From Pseudomonas sp. (GTDB lineage Bacteria; Pseudomonadota; Gammaproteobacteria; Pseudomonadales; Pseudomonadaceae), in contig NZ_JAUXXP010000084.1 of NCBI RefSeq assembly GCF_030684895.1, positions 1-64,000 on the forward strand: a stretch of 64,000 nucleotides of DNA. Direction: 5' to 3'. Shown piece after piece: positions 44,439 through 52,832 of the stretch. Position 1 is the first letter of the stretch; every line of letters starts with the position of its first letter. The notes below the pieces were generated by a model that did no database searches, was not told the origin of the DNA, and saw only the letters and a program-made list of their open reading frames with translations. The translations under genes were made by a program, and so were the position numbers.

Positions 44439-45602
44439 ATGGATCCGTACCGTAACCCTTTTGCGCCAGGTGCAGGAAGTAGGCCGCCTGAACTTGCGGG
44501 GCGCGATGCAACCCTTGAGGCCGCAAGGATCTCATGTGGCCGCGCCATTAAAGGGCGGAGCGCCCGATCCATCATGCTCCTTGGGTTGAGGGGGACCGGC
44601 AAGACAGTCCTGCTTAATGAAATAGGGAAAATCGCTCAGGAAGAAGGCCTTCTGGTTTCTAAGGTCGAGTCTCCAGAACGTGAGAGTCTTGCACGCCTTC
44701 TCTATCCTGAAATGCGCAAGGTCATGCGCTCTCTTTCGGGTATCGAAGCAGCTAAGCAAATCGCTAGCCGTGGATTAAAGGGCCTTCGCAGTTTTGCGGC
44801 AATCTTCAAGATTGATATTGCGGGTGTTGAGGTCGGCGTTGAACCAGAGCCCGGTCTCGCTGATAGTGGAGATCTTCAGTACGATCTTCCGGACCTTTTT
44901 GATGTAATTGGTCGTGCAGCACAGGCGGCAGGTAAGGGGTGGATTCTTCTAATTGACGAAGTGCAGTACCTTTCCGATGCAGATCTATCAGCACTAATCG
45001 TTTCCATCCACCGTATGTCTCAGGAAGGTCTCCCGGTACTTCTTGTAGGTGCTGGTCTTCCACAAGTCGCGCGGCTCGCAGGCGAAGCAAAGTCCTATGC
45101 AGAGCGGCTTTTTCTTTACCCGGAAGTTGGTGCTCTCGATCAACCGTCTGCTATTCAAGCTGTTGAAAAGCCGATAGTGGATGAGGAAGCCACTATCGAA
45201 CCGACGGCGCTCGGCGAAATCGTCGAACGTACACGCGGCTATCCCTTCTTTCTCCAAGAGTGGGCCTCCACAGCTTGGAACAATGCCGAGGGACCAGAAA
45301 TCACCCTTGATGACGTGAGCCAATCCTATGCCGAGACACTAGCTTCGCTTGATGCGGGTTTCTTCAGGGTACGCATTGATAGGCTGACAAAGTCAGAGGT
45401 TCAGTTTGTTAAAACTATGTCGGAGTTGGGCGATGGTCCTTATGCGATGGCTGATATTGCCAAAGCAATGGCGCGAACCCAGTCATCGCTTGGCCCCACT
45501 CGGGCTAACATTATTTCTAAGGGAATGATCTACAGCACGGATCATGGCTATCTAAACTTTACTGTCCCACTCTTCGCGGAATATATGAGACGGCAGGGTT
45601 GA
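44439..45602 (+). CDS. Orphan AAA-family ATP-binding protein, probably horizontally acquired
   Basis: 387 residues. Walker A GLRGTGKT (49-56), Walker B ILLIDEVQYL (about 169-178), sensor-1-like VLLVGAGLPQV (200-210), then a helical region and a C-terminal part (from about 320, with RIDRLTKSEVQFVKTM and MADIAKAMARTQSSL) that looks like a winged helix. No membrane segment. The fold resembles archaeal-type or ORC/Cdc6-like P-loop ATPases; no cobalamin role is suggested. A GGAGG site 8 bp before the ATG fixes the start. Base composition and codon use are more AT-rich than the flanking cob genes, and repeats flank both sides. Function unknown. Confidence 0.85.
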   Translation: MDPYRNPFAPGAGSRPPELAGRDATLEAARISCGRAIKGRSARSIMLLGLRGTGKTVLLNEIGKIAQEEGLLVSKVESPERESLARLLYPEMRKVMRSLSGIEAAKQIASRGLKGLRSFAAIFKIDIAGVEVGVEPEPGLADSGDLQYDLPDLFDVIGRAAQAAGKGWILLIDEVQYLSDADLSALIVSIHRMSQEGLPVLLVGAGLPQVARLAGEAKSYAERLFLYPEVGALDQPSAIQAVEKPIVDEEATIEPTALGEIVERTRGYPFFLQEWASTAWNNAEGPEITLDDVSQSYAETLASLDAGFFRVRIDRLTKSEVQFVKTMSELGDGPYAMADIAKAMARTQSSLGPTRANIISKGMIYSTDHGYLNFTVPLFAEYMRRQG

Positions 45603-45689
45603 GCACAGCGATACCCATGCTGCTGCCAGCCCACCATAAGTGAACCGTCTAAACCCTCGATGGGTATCGCAAGCTCAACCCATCCTACG
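45596..45689. repeat. Palindromic repeat family R1 variant (GGGTTGAGC...GCTCAACCCATCCTACG)
   Basis: GGGTTGAGCACAGCGATACC and its inverted counterpart GGGTATCGCAAGCTCAACCC flank a centre. The TGA stop of the orphan ATPase gene (45600-45602) is part of the left arm. The element ends 4 bp from the cbiG/cobJ stop and may act as a shared structure between the two convergent genes. Confidence 0.75.
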
Positions 45690-45692
45690 GTT

Positions 45693-47354
45693 CTACAGCT
45701 GCGGATAACTCCTCGGCGTATAGACCCACTCGCCACCCTCGGCGCGGGGGAAGCGGCATGTCTGGCTGGAGCCGATAATCACTAGGGTGCGCATATCGAC
45801 CATCTCGGGCGTTAGTTCACCTAGGGTGAGGGTGCGCAGGGTTTCGCCGGGGCGGCCGATATCGCGGCCGAGGACCACCAGGGTTTCTGGAGTGCGTTGC
45901 TGGCGGATGATTTCCAGCGCAGAGCCGAGCTGCCAGGGGCGGGCTTTGGAGATGGGGTTGTAGAAGGCCATCACCAGGTCGGCGGCGGCGGCGTGGGCCA
46001 GGCGCTTTTCGATAATGGCCCAGGGTTTGAGGTTGTCCGACAGGGAGATCAGGCAGAAGTCGTGGCCCAGCGGGGCTCCGGCCTTGGCGGCGGTGGCCAG
46101 GGCGGCGGACACGCCGGGGAAGATCTGCAGGTCAACGCGCTGCCACTCGGCGTTGGTGGATTCGTGCAGGGCTTCCAGCACGGCGGCGGCCATGGCGAAC
46201 ACGCCGGGGTCGCCGGACGACACCACCACCACGCGCCGCCCGCTGGCGGCCAGCGCAAAGGCGTGGCGGGCGCGCTGCATTTCTTCGCGGTTATCGGTGC
46301 AATGGCGCACCTGCTCCGGGCGCAGCGGGCCGGCCATATTGATATAGGTTTCGTAGCCGAGCAGGTCCTGCGCTTCGTCCAGCGCCTGGCGCGCGGCGGG
46401 CACCATCAATTCGGCAGCACCGGGGCCGAGGCCGATCACCGTCATGCGGCCACGGGGGCGACCAAGTTGCGTCGCGTCGATCGGCGCAGCGGCCAGTAGC
46501 AGGCGTAGGTTGGTGTGCTGGCTATGCAGCGGCGGCAGTTGCTGCGCGTCATCGATAAAGCGCAGCGGCAGTTTGAGCTGCGCGGCGGCGCTGTGCAGTT
46601 CGGTGTTGGCCATCAACGCTGGTGCGGCCAGCAGGCAGGCCAGGCTTTGCGGAGCCAGGTTGCGGGTTTGAAGTGCCTGCTGCAGTTCGCTGAGTAAATC
46701 GGCGCCGACGCGTTCAACCCATACGGCCACCTGTTGCGGGTGGATCAGCAGTTCGTCTGTATTGGCCGCGCGACTATGCGGGCTGATATGGATCACCCGG
46801 TTGGCGTGGTTATCCACCGGTAGCTTGGCCTGGGCCAGCCAGGGTGCGTCGCCTTCGATGCGCACGGCCTGGCCGCCGAGCAGGTCGCTGACAAAGCCTT
46901 TGCCTTGCTCAAGATCGGCTAGCACATAGCCAGCGGGCGGTTCCAGCAGGCAGGTGCCGAAACGCAGTTCACCGCTGGTGGTGATCGACGCGTTGACCTC
47001 TAAGTGCGCTGCAACTTCGCGCGCCATCCGGTTAACTCCACCCAGACCACCGAGCAGCGGCACCACGGCGCTGCCGTCTTCCGCCAAGGCCAGCACTGGC
47101 GGTTCGCGGTCCTTCTCGCCGAGCACGGCGGCCAGGCTACGGATGACGATGCCGGCGGCGCACAGGGCGATGATCGGCGTACCGGCTCGGTAAAGCGTGC
47201 GCAGGGTGTCGCCGAAGTCTTCATACAGCCGCTCGACATCCGCCACTCGACCACTCAGGCCGTGGATCTGCGCCTGTGGATAAAGCGCCTGGATGCGCCG
47301 CGCGCAAGGCAGGGCTGAGGGGCCGAGGATGATAATGGCGGGGGCGCTGGTCAT
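45693..47354 (-). CDS. cobJ: CbiG-CobJ fusion: cobalamin biosynthesis protein CbiG / precorrin-3B C17-methyltransferase
   Basis: 553 residues, two domains. The N-terminal part (about 1-300) is CbiG-like: GRVADVERLYEDFGDTLRTL, ALCAAGIVIRSLAAVLGEKD, PLLGGLGGVNRMAREVAA. The C-terminal part (about 305-553) is the CobJ methylase: MTVIGLGPGAAELMVPAARQ, VVVVSSGDPGVFAMAAAVLE, DLQIFPGVSAALA. CobJ contracts the ring by methylating C17. CbiG is an anaerobic-route hydrolase in other organisms, so its role in this aerobic set is unclear. ATG at 47354 is used (GGAA at ribosome-site distance); an in-frame ATG lies at 47366. Last gene of the cobG operon. Confidence 0.92.
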   Translation of the reverse strand: MTSAPAIIILGPSALPCARRIQALYPQAQIHGLSGRVADVERLYEDFGDTLRTLYRAGTPIIALCAAGIVIRSLAAVLGEKDREPPVLALAEDGSAVVPLLGGLGGVNRMAREVAAHLEVNASITTSGELRFGTCLLEPPAGYVLADLEQGKGFVSDLLGGQAVRIEGDAPWLAQAKLPVDNHANRVIHISPHSRAANTDELLIHPQQVAVWVERVGADLLSELQQALQTRNLAPQSLACLLAAPALMANTELHSAAAQLKLPLRFIDDAQQLPPLHSQHTNLRLLLAAAPIDATQLGRPRGRMTVIGLGPGAAELMVPAARQALDEAQDLLGYETYINMAGPLRPEQVRHCTDNREEMQRARHAFALAASGRRVVVVSSGDPGVFAMAAAVLEALHESTNAEWQRVDLQIFPGVSAALATAAKAGAPLGHDFCLISLSDNLKPWAIIEKRLAHAAAADLVMAFYNPISKARPWQLGSALEIIRQQRTPETLVVLGRDIGRPGETLRTLTLGELTPEMVDMRTLVIIGSSQTCRFPRAEGGEWVYTPRSYPQL

Positions 47355-47372
47355 AAGGTGTTCCATCTGTTC

Positions 47373-47449
47373 TGTGGGAGGGGCTTTAGCCGCGAGCTAC
47401 ATAAGGCATGTCGCGGCTAAAGCGGATCGCCGCCCGGCCCCTCCCACGG
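47373..47449. repeat. Palindromic repeat family R5 inside the cobG-cobJ operon
   Basis: TGTGGGAGGGGCTTTAGCCG and the inverse ending CGGCCCCTCCCACGG, with an inner CGCGA/TCGCG pair. It fills the cobI-cobJ gap, so it would form a stable hairpin in the operon message and could stabilise or attenuate the cobG-cobH-cobI part relative to cobJ. Confidence 0.75.
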
Positions 47450-47464
47450 GTTGTTTGCAGTTTG

Positions 47465-48214
47465 CTAACCGCGCCATTTCTCGCCGGGAATCACGATCAT
47501 CGAGAAGTACGGCGAGGACATTGGCTCTACCTCATCCAGCGGCACGATGCGTTGATTGCCCATGGTGGCGCGCTCGACGTAGTGGGCGCGGTCGTCGATG
47601 CCCAGCTCTTGCAGCACGCGGCGGACTTTCTCGAAGTTGCGCCCCAGCTTCATGATCACGGCGGCTTCGGCGCTGTGCAGGCGCTGCTTGAGTTCGTCTT
47701 CGGGGAGCACGCCGGAGAGCACGCTTAACGATTGGTTGCGGTACACCAGCGGGGTGCCGAGCACCGAGGCGCAACCGAGCATGGAGCACACGCCGGGCAC
47801 GACTTCCACGTAGTACTGGCCGGCCAAACGGTCGTGCAGGTACATGTAGGAACCGTAGAAAAACGGGTCGCCTTCGCAGATCACCGCCACGTCATGGCCG
47901 GCGTCGAGCCGGGCGGCGATCTGCACCGCGCAGGTGTCGTAGAAATCGCTGATCACATCTTCATAGCTGAGCGGCGCGGCGAGTTTTTCTGTGGTCACCG
48001 GGTACACCAGTGGCAGGCGCTGCTGGGCGTCGGTGAGGTGCTGTTCGATAATGCCGAAGGCGTTGCCGCCCTGGCCCTTGTTGGCTTTGGCCTTGGCCAC
48101 AAAGTAGCCGACCACCGCTGCCGATTGCAGCAAACGCAAGGCTTTGAGGGTGATCAGCTCCGGGTCGCCGGGGCCGACGCCGATGCCGAGCAGACGGCCT
48201 TTTTGCACGCTCAT
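47465..48214 (-). CDS. cobI: Precorrin-2 C20-methyltransferase
   Basis: 249 residues. [25 protein letters not shown]-terminus, [20 protein letters not shown] and [15 protein letters not shown] are CobI/CbiL landmarks. It makes precorrin-3A from precorrin-2. The ATG at 48214 shares one base with the cobH stop (TGATG); a GTG one codon earlier is possible. Confidence 0.93.
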   Translation of the reverse strand: MSVQKGRLLGIGVGPGDPELITLKALRLLQSAAVVGYFVAKAKANKGQGGNAFGIIEQHLTDAQQRLPLVYPVTTEKLAAPLSYEDVISDFYDTCAVQIAARLDAGHDVAVICEGDPFFYGSYMYLHDRLAGQYYVEVVPGVCSMLGCASVLGTPLVYRNQSLSVLSGVLPEDELKQRLHSAEAAVIMKLGRNFEKVRRVLQELGIDDRAHYVERATMGNQRIVPLDEVEPMSSPYFSMIVIPGEKWRG

Positions 48215-48840
48215 CACTCCACCTCCGTGGCCAGGGCGTTGACCGCCGCCACCGCCATGGCGCTGCCGCCACGCCGACCCCGCACGATCACATAGGGCAC
48301 GCCACGGCTATCGGCGGCCAGGGCGTCCTTGGATTCCGCTGCGCCGATAAAGCCCACCGGCATGCCGATAATCAGCGCCGGTTTCGGCGCTCCGGCGTCG
48401 AGCATTTCCAGCAGATAGAACAGCGCGGTGGGCGCATTGCCGATCACCACCACGCTGCCTTGCAGATGCTCGCGCCAATGCTCCAATGCGACTGCCGAAC
48501 GGGTATTACCCAGTGCGCGGGCCTGCTCAATCACGCCGTCGTTATGCAGGGTGCAGATCACCGGGTTATTCGCGGTCAGGCGCGGGCGGGTGATGCCTTC
48601 GGCGACCATCCGCGCATCGCAGAGAATCGCCGCGCCCTTGGCCAGCGCGGCGCGGCCGGCGGCACCGGCCCCGGGGGAGAAGCGCAGGTCCTGCACCACA
48701 TCGACCATGCCGCAGGCGTGGATAACGCGCACGGCGAGCTTTTCCAGATCAGCCGGGATGTTGCTGAGGTCAGCCTCGGCGCGGATGGTGGCGAACGATT
48801 GGCGGTAGATTTCCTGGCCGTCGCGGATGTACTCAAGCAT
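48214..48840 (-). CDS. cobH: Precorrin-8X methylmutase
   Basis: 208 residues. The conserved [20 protein letters not shown] block contains the catalytic histidine; [18 protein letters not shown] and [16 protein letters not shown] match CobH/CbiC. It moves the C11 methyl to C12, producing hydrogenobyrinic acid. Overlaps cobG by 8 bp and cobI by 1 bp, so the three are translated together. Confidence 0.95.
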   Translation of the reverse strand: MLEYIRDGQEIYRQSFATIRAEADLSNIPADLEKLAVRVIHACGMVDVVQDLRFSPGAGAAGRAALAKGAAILCDARMVAEGITRPRLTANNPVICTLHNDGVIEQARALGNTRSAVALEHWREHLQGSVVVIGNAPTALFYLLEMLDAGAPKPALIIGMPVGFIGAAESKDALAADSRGVPYVIVRGRRGGSAMAVAAVNALATEVE

Positions 48841-50206
48841 TGCTGTTTCCTGTTGCGCAGTGGGCGGCGAACCAGTCGCCGGCCTCGTCGATAGTCATGG
48901 CGCTGGCCAGCAGTTGGCCGAAACCGGCCGCCTCGCGAGTGCGTTGATAGAGTTGGTAATGCCCGGCGCTGCTGGCCAGCAAGGTAAAGGGCGCGGTGTG
49001 CGCGGCGGCGCAGGAGCGCGGGCAGGCACTGAGATGTACGTGCGGCCGCGCTGTGCTGGTGCGCAGGCGCTCGGCGAGGCGCAAGGCATCGGCCTTGCTG
49101 TCGGCCAGGCCTTTGGCGCAGGCGGCTGAGCCGGTGCAGGCGATCAGATTGCTAAGCGGTTCCTGCGCATCGATCAGCAGGCCCAGTTCGGCCAGTGTGT
49201 GCAGCAGTTTGTCTGCCGATGGCTCGGGGATATTCGGCAGCAGCAGACCCTGCCAGGGCGTCAGGCGCAGGCTGGCATCGCCGTACTGCTCAGCCAGCTC
49301 GGTCAGGGCGCGCAGCTGCGCGGCGTTGATCCGGCCCAGGCGCGAGCTGGCTGCAACCATGCACAGGCCGGCCTGCTGCTGTGGATAAATGCCGAGTGCT
49401 GGATGTGGGTGGATCGAGGTGCGCTGCCAACTGAGTGGGACCGCTTGCAGGGCGAAGGGCAGTCGCGTTTGCAGCTGTTGCAGCAGTTGGTGGGCGGGAA
49501 TCACGCTTAGCAGCTGGCGCATCCGGCTGTGTTCGTTGCCAGCCAGATCGAGGAACAGCCTGAGCAGTTGCTCCACCAACGGCACGGCTTGCCCAATGTC
49601 GACCACACCCAGTGGCTTGTCAGTCGGGCAACCCGCCAGACCAAAGGCCAGTCGAGCCGGCGTGCCAGGCAGGGCGCTAAGCCAGATATCGTGGGGGTGT
49701 TCGAGCATCGCCAGGGCTTCGCCGCCGTCCAGCTGAATGGCGAATTTGGCCGACAGCCCATGCAGCGCCGGGGTGCTTTGCAGCAGGTCGAGTAGCGCGC
49801 TGGTCAGCGGGCGGGTGTCGAGCAGGGCATGCGAGTCGAGGCCGGCGGCGGGGCTAAGCAGCAGATTGCGTATATCGTCGGCGGCCGGGCTGCTTGGGCC
49901 GAGGCCGGCGGCGAGCAGGCGTTCGATCAGTTCGGCTTGCTGGCCGGGCAACACGCCACGAATCTGCAGATTGCTGCGGTTGGTCAGCTCTAGTACGCCG
50001 CTGGCGCAGCGCTCGGCAGCCTCGGCGATGGCGCGTGCCTGTTGGCTGCTGAGTACGCCGCCGGCCAGCTTGACCCGGCAGATGCCACCGTCCAGCGCCG
50101 GAACGATACGCAGCAGGCCGGGGCACGCCGATCCCGGTTTTTCGGGGCGTGGAGCAGGCAGATCTAAGGTGGCGGCAAGGTCGCGCAACAAGTTCACCAG
50201 CAACAA
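48833..50206 (-). CDS. cobG: Precorrin-3B synthase CobG
   Basis: 457 residues from the first TTG of an open frame; alternative starts are TTG 50203 and GTG 50197. Two nitrite/sulfite reductase ferredoxin-like halves, with ELTNRSNLQIRGV in the first and a cluster-binding Cys pattern (ACTGSAACAKGLADSK ... HVHLSACPRSCAAAHTAPF) in the second. CobG is the O2-dependent hydroxylase/lactonase that makes precorrin-3B, the hallmark of the aerobic route. There is no ATG; the start region touches the inverted-repeat element at 50208, whose terminal CAGG supplies the only ribosome-site-like bases. Confidence 0.88.
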   Translation of the reverse strand: MLLVNLLRDLAATLDLPAPRPEKPGSACPGLLRIVPALDGGICRVKLAGGVLSSQQARAIAEAAERCASGVLELTNRSNLQIRGVLPGQQAELIERLLAAGLGPSSPAADDIRNLLLSPAAGLDSHALLDTRPLTSALLDLLQSTPALHGLSAKFAIQLDGGEALAMLEHPHDIWLSALPGTPARLAFGLAGCPTDKPLGVVDIGQAVPLVEQLLRLFLDLAGNEHSRMRQLLSVIPAHQLLQQLQTRLPFALQAVPLSWQRTSIHPHPALGIYPQQQAGLCMVAASSRLGRINAAQLRALTELAEQYGDASLRLTPWQGLLLPNIPEPSADKLLHTLAELGLLIDAQEPLSNLIACTGSAACAKGLADSKADALRLAERLRTSTARPHVHLSACPRSCAAAHTAPFTLLASSAGHYQLYQRTREAAGFGQLLASAMTIDEAGDWFAAHCATGNSNA

Positions 50207-50207
50207 C

Positions 50208-50347
50208 GAACCTGTCTACGATCTGCTGCGCGTCGGCCCTACTGCGTTAAAAACAGGCTCGGAATGCTCATGTACAGCTCGTACACTCCGCTTCCTCGCC
50301 TGTTTTTGCCTTGTAGGGCTCTAGCTCGCTAGATCGAAAACGGGTTC
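50208..50347. repeat. MITE-like structured inverted-repeat element, copy B
   Basis: About 140 bp, opposite orientation to copy A at 36211. Imperfect 17-bp terminal repeats: GAACCTGTCTACGATCT at 50208 and AGATCGAAAACGGGTTC ending 50347. Inner stems read on the minus strand are GCCCTAC/GTAGGGC, AAAAACAGGC/GCCTGTTTTT and TGTAC/GTACA. Loops and unpaired parts (GGCGAGGAAGCGGAG, ATGAGCATTCCGAGCC) are identical to copy A. It lies between the second B12 riboswitch and cobG, hence within the cobG leader transcript. Confidence 0.8.
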
Positions 50348-50435
50348 TACGACGCGGCGACCGAACCAGCGAAATCCGCCCACAGGGGATTTCATGGCAT
50401 CGGTACACCCCGCCCGATGTTGGCACTCGCGACTA

Positions 50436-50600
50436 GCGTCGTCGGCAGGTCTCCTGGCTGACAGGTCATCATCTGCTGCGGCCTTCCCGGTTACCCAGTG
50501 GCACAGTGGCGGCAGACTCGCTGTTTACAGTTGCGGGGGCAGCTCGGTCACGATCAGCGGATCGCTCCGGATTCCCTCTTAGGCCCTTTGCGCTATGGCA
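50436..50600 (-). promoter_or_regulatory. Cobalamin (B12) riboswitch controlling cobG-cobH-cobI-cobJ
   Basis: Read on the minus strand: CCTAAGAGGGAATCCGG, GCCCCCGCAACTGTAAACAG, GCCACTGTGCCACTGGG...CCGGGAAGG and the B12 box AGCCAGGAGACCTGCC (reverse complement of 50444-50459). Same element order as the riboswitch at 36352. It lies about 230 nt upstream of cobG, the interval being taken up by repeat copy B. cobL is transcribed divergently from the other side. Confidence 0.92.
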
Positions 50601-50685
50601 GTGGGCACCGACGAAGGCGCTATTATGCCCGCTTTGTTTGACGTGCAGACACCCTTGCTCGTCGGGCGGGCGCAGAGGAGTAGGT

Positions 50686-51888
50686 ATGACGGCCTGGTTA
50701 ACCCTAGTGGGTATAGGTGAAGACGGCTACGCCGGCCTGGGTGAGGCGGCGCGGTTGGCGCTGAGCGAGGCGCATTGCATCGTCGGCGGTGCCCGCCAGT
50801 TGGCGCTATTGCCTGCTGATCTGCCAGGGCAGCACGAGCTCTGGCCGAGCCCCTTTAGCCTGGAGCCGGTGCTGGCGCGGCGTGGTACGTCGGTGTGCGT
50901 GCTGGCCAGCGGCGACCCGTTGTTCTATGGCGTGGGCGCGAGCCTGGCGCGGCAGCTGCCGGCTGAGGAATTGCGGGTGTTTTCCGCGCCCTCGTCGGTG
51001 TCCCTGGCCGCTGCTCGTATGGGTTGGCCATTGCAGGAGGTGACGGTGCTGTCGCTGGTGGCGCGGCCGTTGGCGGCGTTGCAGGCGCAGATTTTTCCCG
51101 GCGCGCGGCTACTGGTGCTGAGCAATGACGGCGACAGCCCGGCAGCCGTGGCCGAGTTGCTGCGCGCGCGTGGTTTTGGCCCCAGCCGGTTGAGTGTGCT
51201 GGAACACCTGGGCGGCGCCAGTGAGCGGCGCATCGACGGCCTGGCCAGCGATTGGGTGCAGACGCGGGTGGCCGATCTTAATCTGCTGGCTGTCGAGTGC
51301 GAGGCCGGGCGCGACGCGCGTCTATTGCCGCTCACGCCGGGGTTACCGGACGACGCCTATCAGCACGACGGCCAGCTGACCAAGCGCGACGTGCGCGCCA
51401 TCACCCTGGCACGCCTGGCGCCGCAACCCGGTGAACTGCTGTGGGATGTTGGCGCCGGTTGCGGCTCCATCGGTATCGAGTGGATGCGCGCGCATCCCAG
51501 CTGCCGGGCGCTGGCCATCGAGGCCGATGCCGGTCGTCAGGCGCATATCCAGCACAACCGCGATGCCCTCGGCGTACCCGGCCTGCAACTGGTCGCTGGC
51601 CGTGCGCCCGAGGCACTGGCCGGGTTGGCCGCGCCGGATGCGATCTTTATCGGCGGTGGGGTGACCGTTCCTGGCGTGTTGGAACAGTGCTGGGCCAGCC
51701 TGAAACCGGGCGGGCGCTTGCTGGCCAATGCCGTGACCCTGCAAAGCGAGGCGGCGCTGGTGGCCTGGCGTGAACAGGTGGGCGGTGAGCTGACCCGCAT
51801 CAGTGTGGCCCAGGCGCAGCCGCTGGGCGGCTTCGACACCTGGCGCAGCGCCTTGCCGATCACCCTGCTGGCGGTGCGCAAGCCGTGA
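50686..51888 (+). CDS. cobL: Precorrin-6B C5,15-methyltransferase (decarboxylating), CbiE-CbiT fusion
   Basis: 400 residues. N-terminal CbiE-type methylase ([40 protein letters not shown]), then from about residue 215 a CbiT-type domain ([38 protein letters not shown]). It methylates C5 and C15 and decarboxylates the C12 acetate. GAGGAG 6 bp before the ATG at 50686 fixes the start; the longer frame runs back through the antisense riboswitch. Overlaps cobK (GTGA). Confidence 0.94.
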   Translation: MTAWLTLVGIGEDGYAGLGEAARLALSEAHCIVGGARQLALLPADLPGQHELWPSPFSLEPVLARRGTSVCVLASGDPLFYGVGASLARQLPAEELRVFSAPSSVSLAAARMGWPLQEVTVLSLVARPLAALQAQIFPGARLLVLSNDGDSPAAVAELLRARGFGPSRLSVLEHLGGASERRIDGLASDWVQTRVADLNLLAVECEAGRDARLLPLTPGLPDDAYQHDGQLTKRDVRAITLARLAPQPGELLWDVGAGCGSIGIEWMRAHPSCRALAIEADAGRQAHIQHNRDALGVPGLQLVAGRAPEALAGLAAPDAIFIGGGVTVPGVLEQCWASLKPGGRLLANAVTLQSEAALVAWREQVGGELTRISVAQAQPLGGFDTWRSALPITLLAVRKP

Positions 51889-52619
51889 GCCCGCGCATCC
51901 TGCTGCTCGGCGGCACCACCGAGGCGTTGCGTCTGGCGCGGCGGCTGAGTCCCGAAGCCATCTACAGCCTGGCCGGGTTGGGCCAGGTGCCGGATGATTT
52001 GCCCTGTCAGGTGCGCGTTGGCGGCTTTGGCGGGGCCGAAGGTTTGGCGGGGTATATCCGCGAGCAGGGCATCGAACTGCTGCTGGATCTGACCCATCCC
52101 TATGCCGCGCAGATCAGCGCCAATGCGGCGCGCGCTTGTGAGCTGAGCGGAATTGCTTGCTGGGCGCTGCGCCGTCCCGGCTGGCAGGCCGGTGAAGGCG
52201 ATGACTGGCGTGAGGTGGATGACTGGGCTGAGTTGGTTGTCGCGTTAGAACACTTTCAGCGCCCGCTATTTACCCTTGGCCGCGAGCCGCTGGAACATCT
52301 GCACGAAATTCCCCTGCATCAGCACTGGACCGTGCGCTGCCTAACGGCGCAGCAAGCCGTGCCGCGTGCCGAGATTATCGGCGCGCGCGGGCCGTTCGCG
52401 CTGGACGAGGAGCGCGAGTTATTCGTTCGTCTGGGCACCGATGTGCTGATCAGCAAGAACAGCGGCAGCCAGTCCACCGAGCCGAAATTGCAGGTGGCGC
52501 GTGAGCTGGGCCTGCCGGTGCTGTTGCTGCGCCGGCCCGAGTTGCCGGCGGTGGAGCGCGAGTTTGTCAGCCTCGAAGCGCTGGCCGAGGCGTTGAGCGG
52601 GATAGCGGTAGGTATGTAG
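51885..52619 (+). CDS. cobK: Precorrin-6A reductase
   Basis: 244 residues from a [50 protein letters not shown] and [15 protein letters not shown] are CobK/CbiJ landmarks. NADPH-dependent reduction of precorrin-6A. Translationally coupled to cobL by a 4-bp overlap. Its TAG stop (52617-52619) lies in the first bases of repeat R3. Confidence 0.94.
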   Translation: MSPRILLLGGTTEALRLARRLSPEAIYSLAGLGQVPDDLPCQVRVGGFGGAEGLAGYIREQGIELLLDLTHPYAAQISANAARACELSGIACWALRRPGWQAGEGDDWREVDDWAELVVALEHFQRPLFTLGREPLEHLHEIPLHQHWTVRCLTAQQAVPRAEIIGARGPFALDEERELFVRLGTDVLISKNSGSQSTEPKLQVARELGLPVLLLRRPELPAVEREFVSLEALAEALSGIAVGM

Positions 52620-52686
52620 CCCGGATAAGCGCAGCGCAATCCGGGGGGCCGCGTCCCGGATTGCGCCAAGGCTTATCCGGGCTACG
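52616..52686. repeat. Palindromic repeat family R3 copy
   Basis: GTAGCCCGGATAAGCGCAGC ... GCTTATCCGGGCTACG, nearly identical to the copy at 30950. Includes the cobK stop codon. Confidence 0.82.
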
Positions 52687-52704
52687 GGGGTTCGTAGCAG
52701 CAAG

Positions 52705-52774
52705 GTAGGGTGGATGACGCTGTTTTCATCCACCATCGCAGTTGGTGGATGGGTGAAGCGTCATCCACCCTACG
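52705..52774. repeat. Palindromic repeat family R2 copy
   Basis: GTAGGGTGGATGACGCTGTT ... GAAGCGTCATCCACCCTACG with an inner ATCCACCATCG/GGTGGATGGG pair. Tandem with the R3 copy; the two fill most of the cobK-ferredoxin gap. Confidence 0.82.
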
Positions 52775-52832
52775 TGCTGCCACTCAAGCAAAAAATCCCC
52801 TGTTAGACTGCCGCCCCGCTTTGGAGGCCGCC

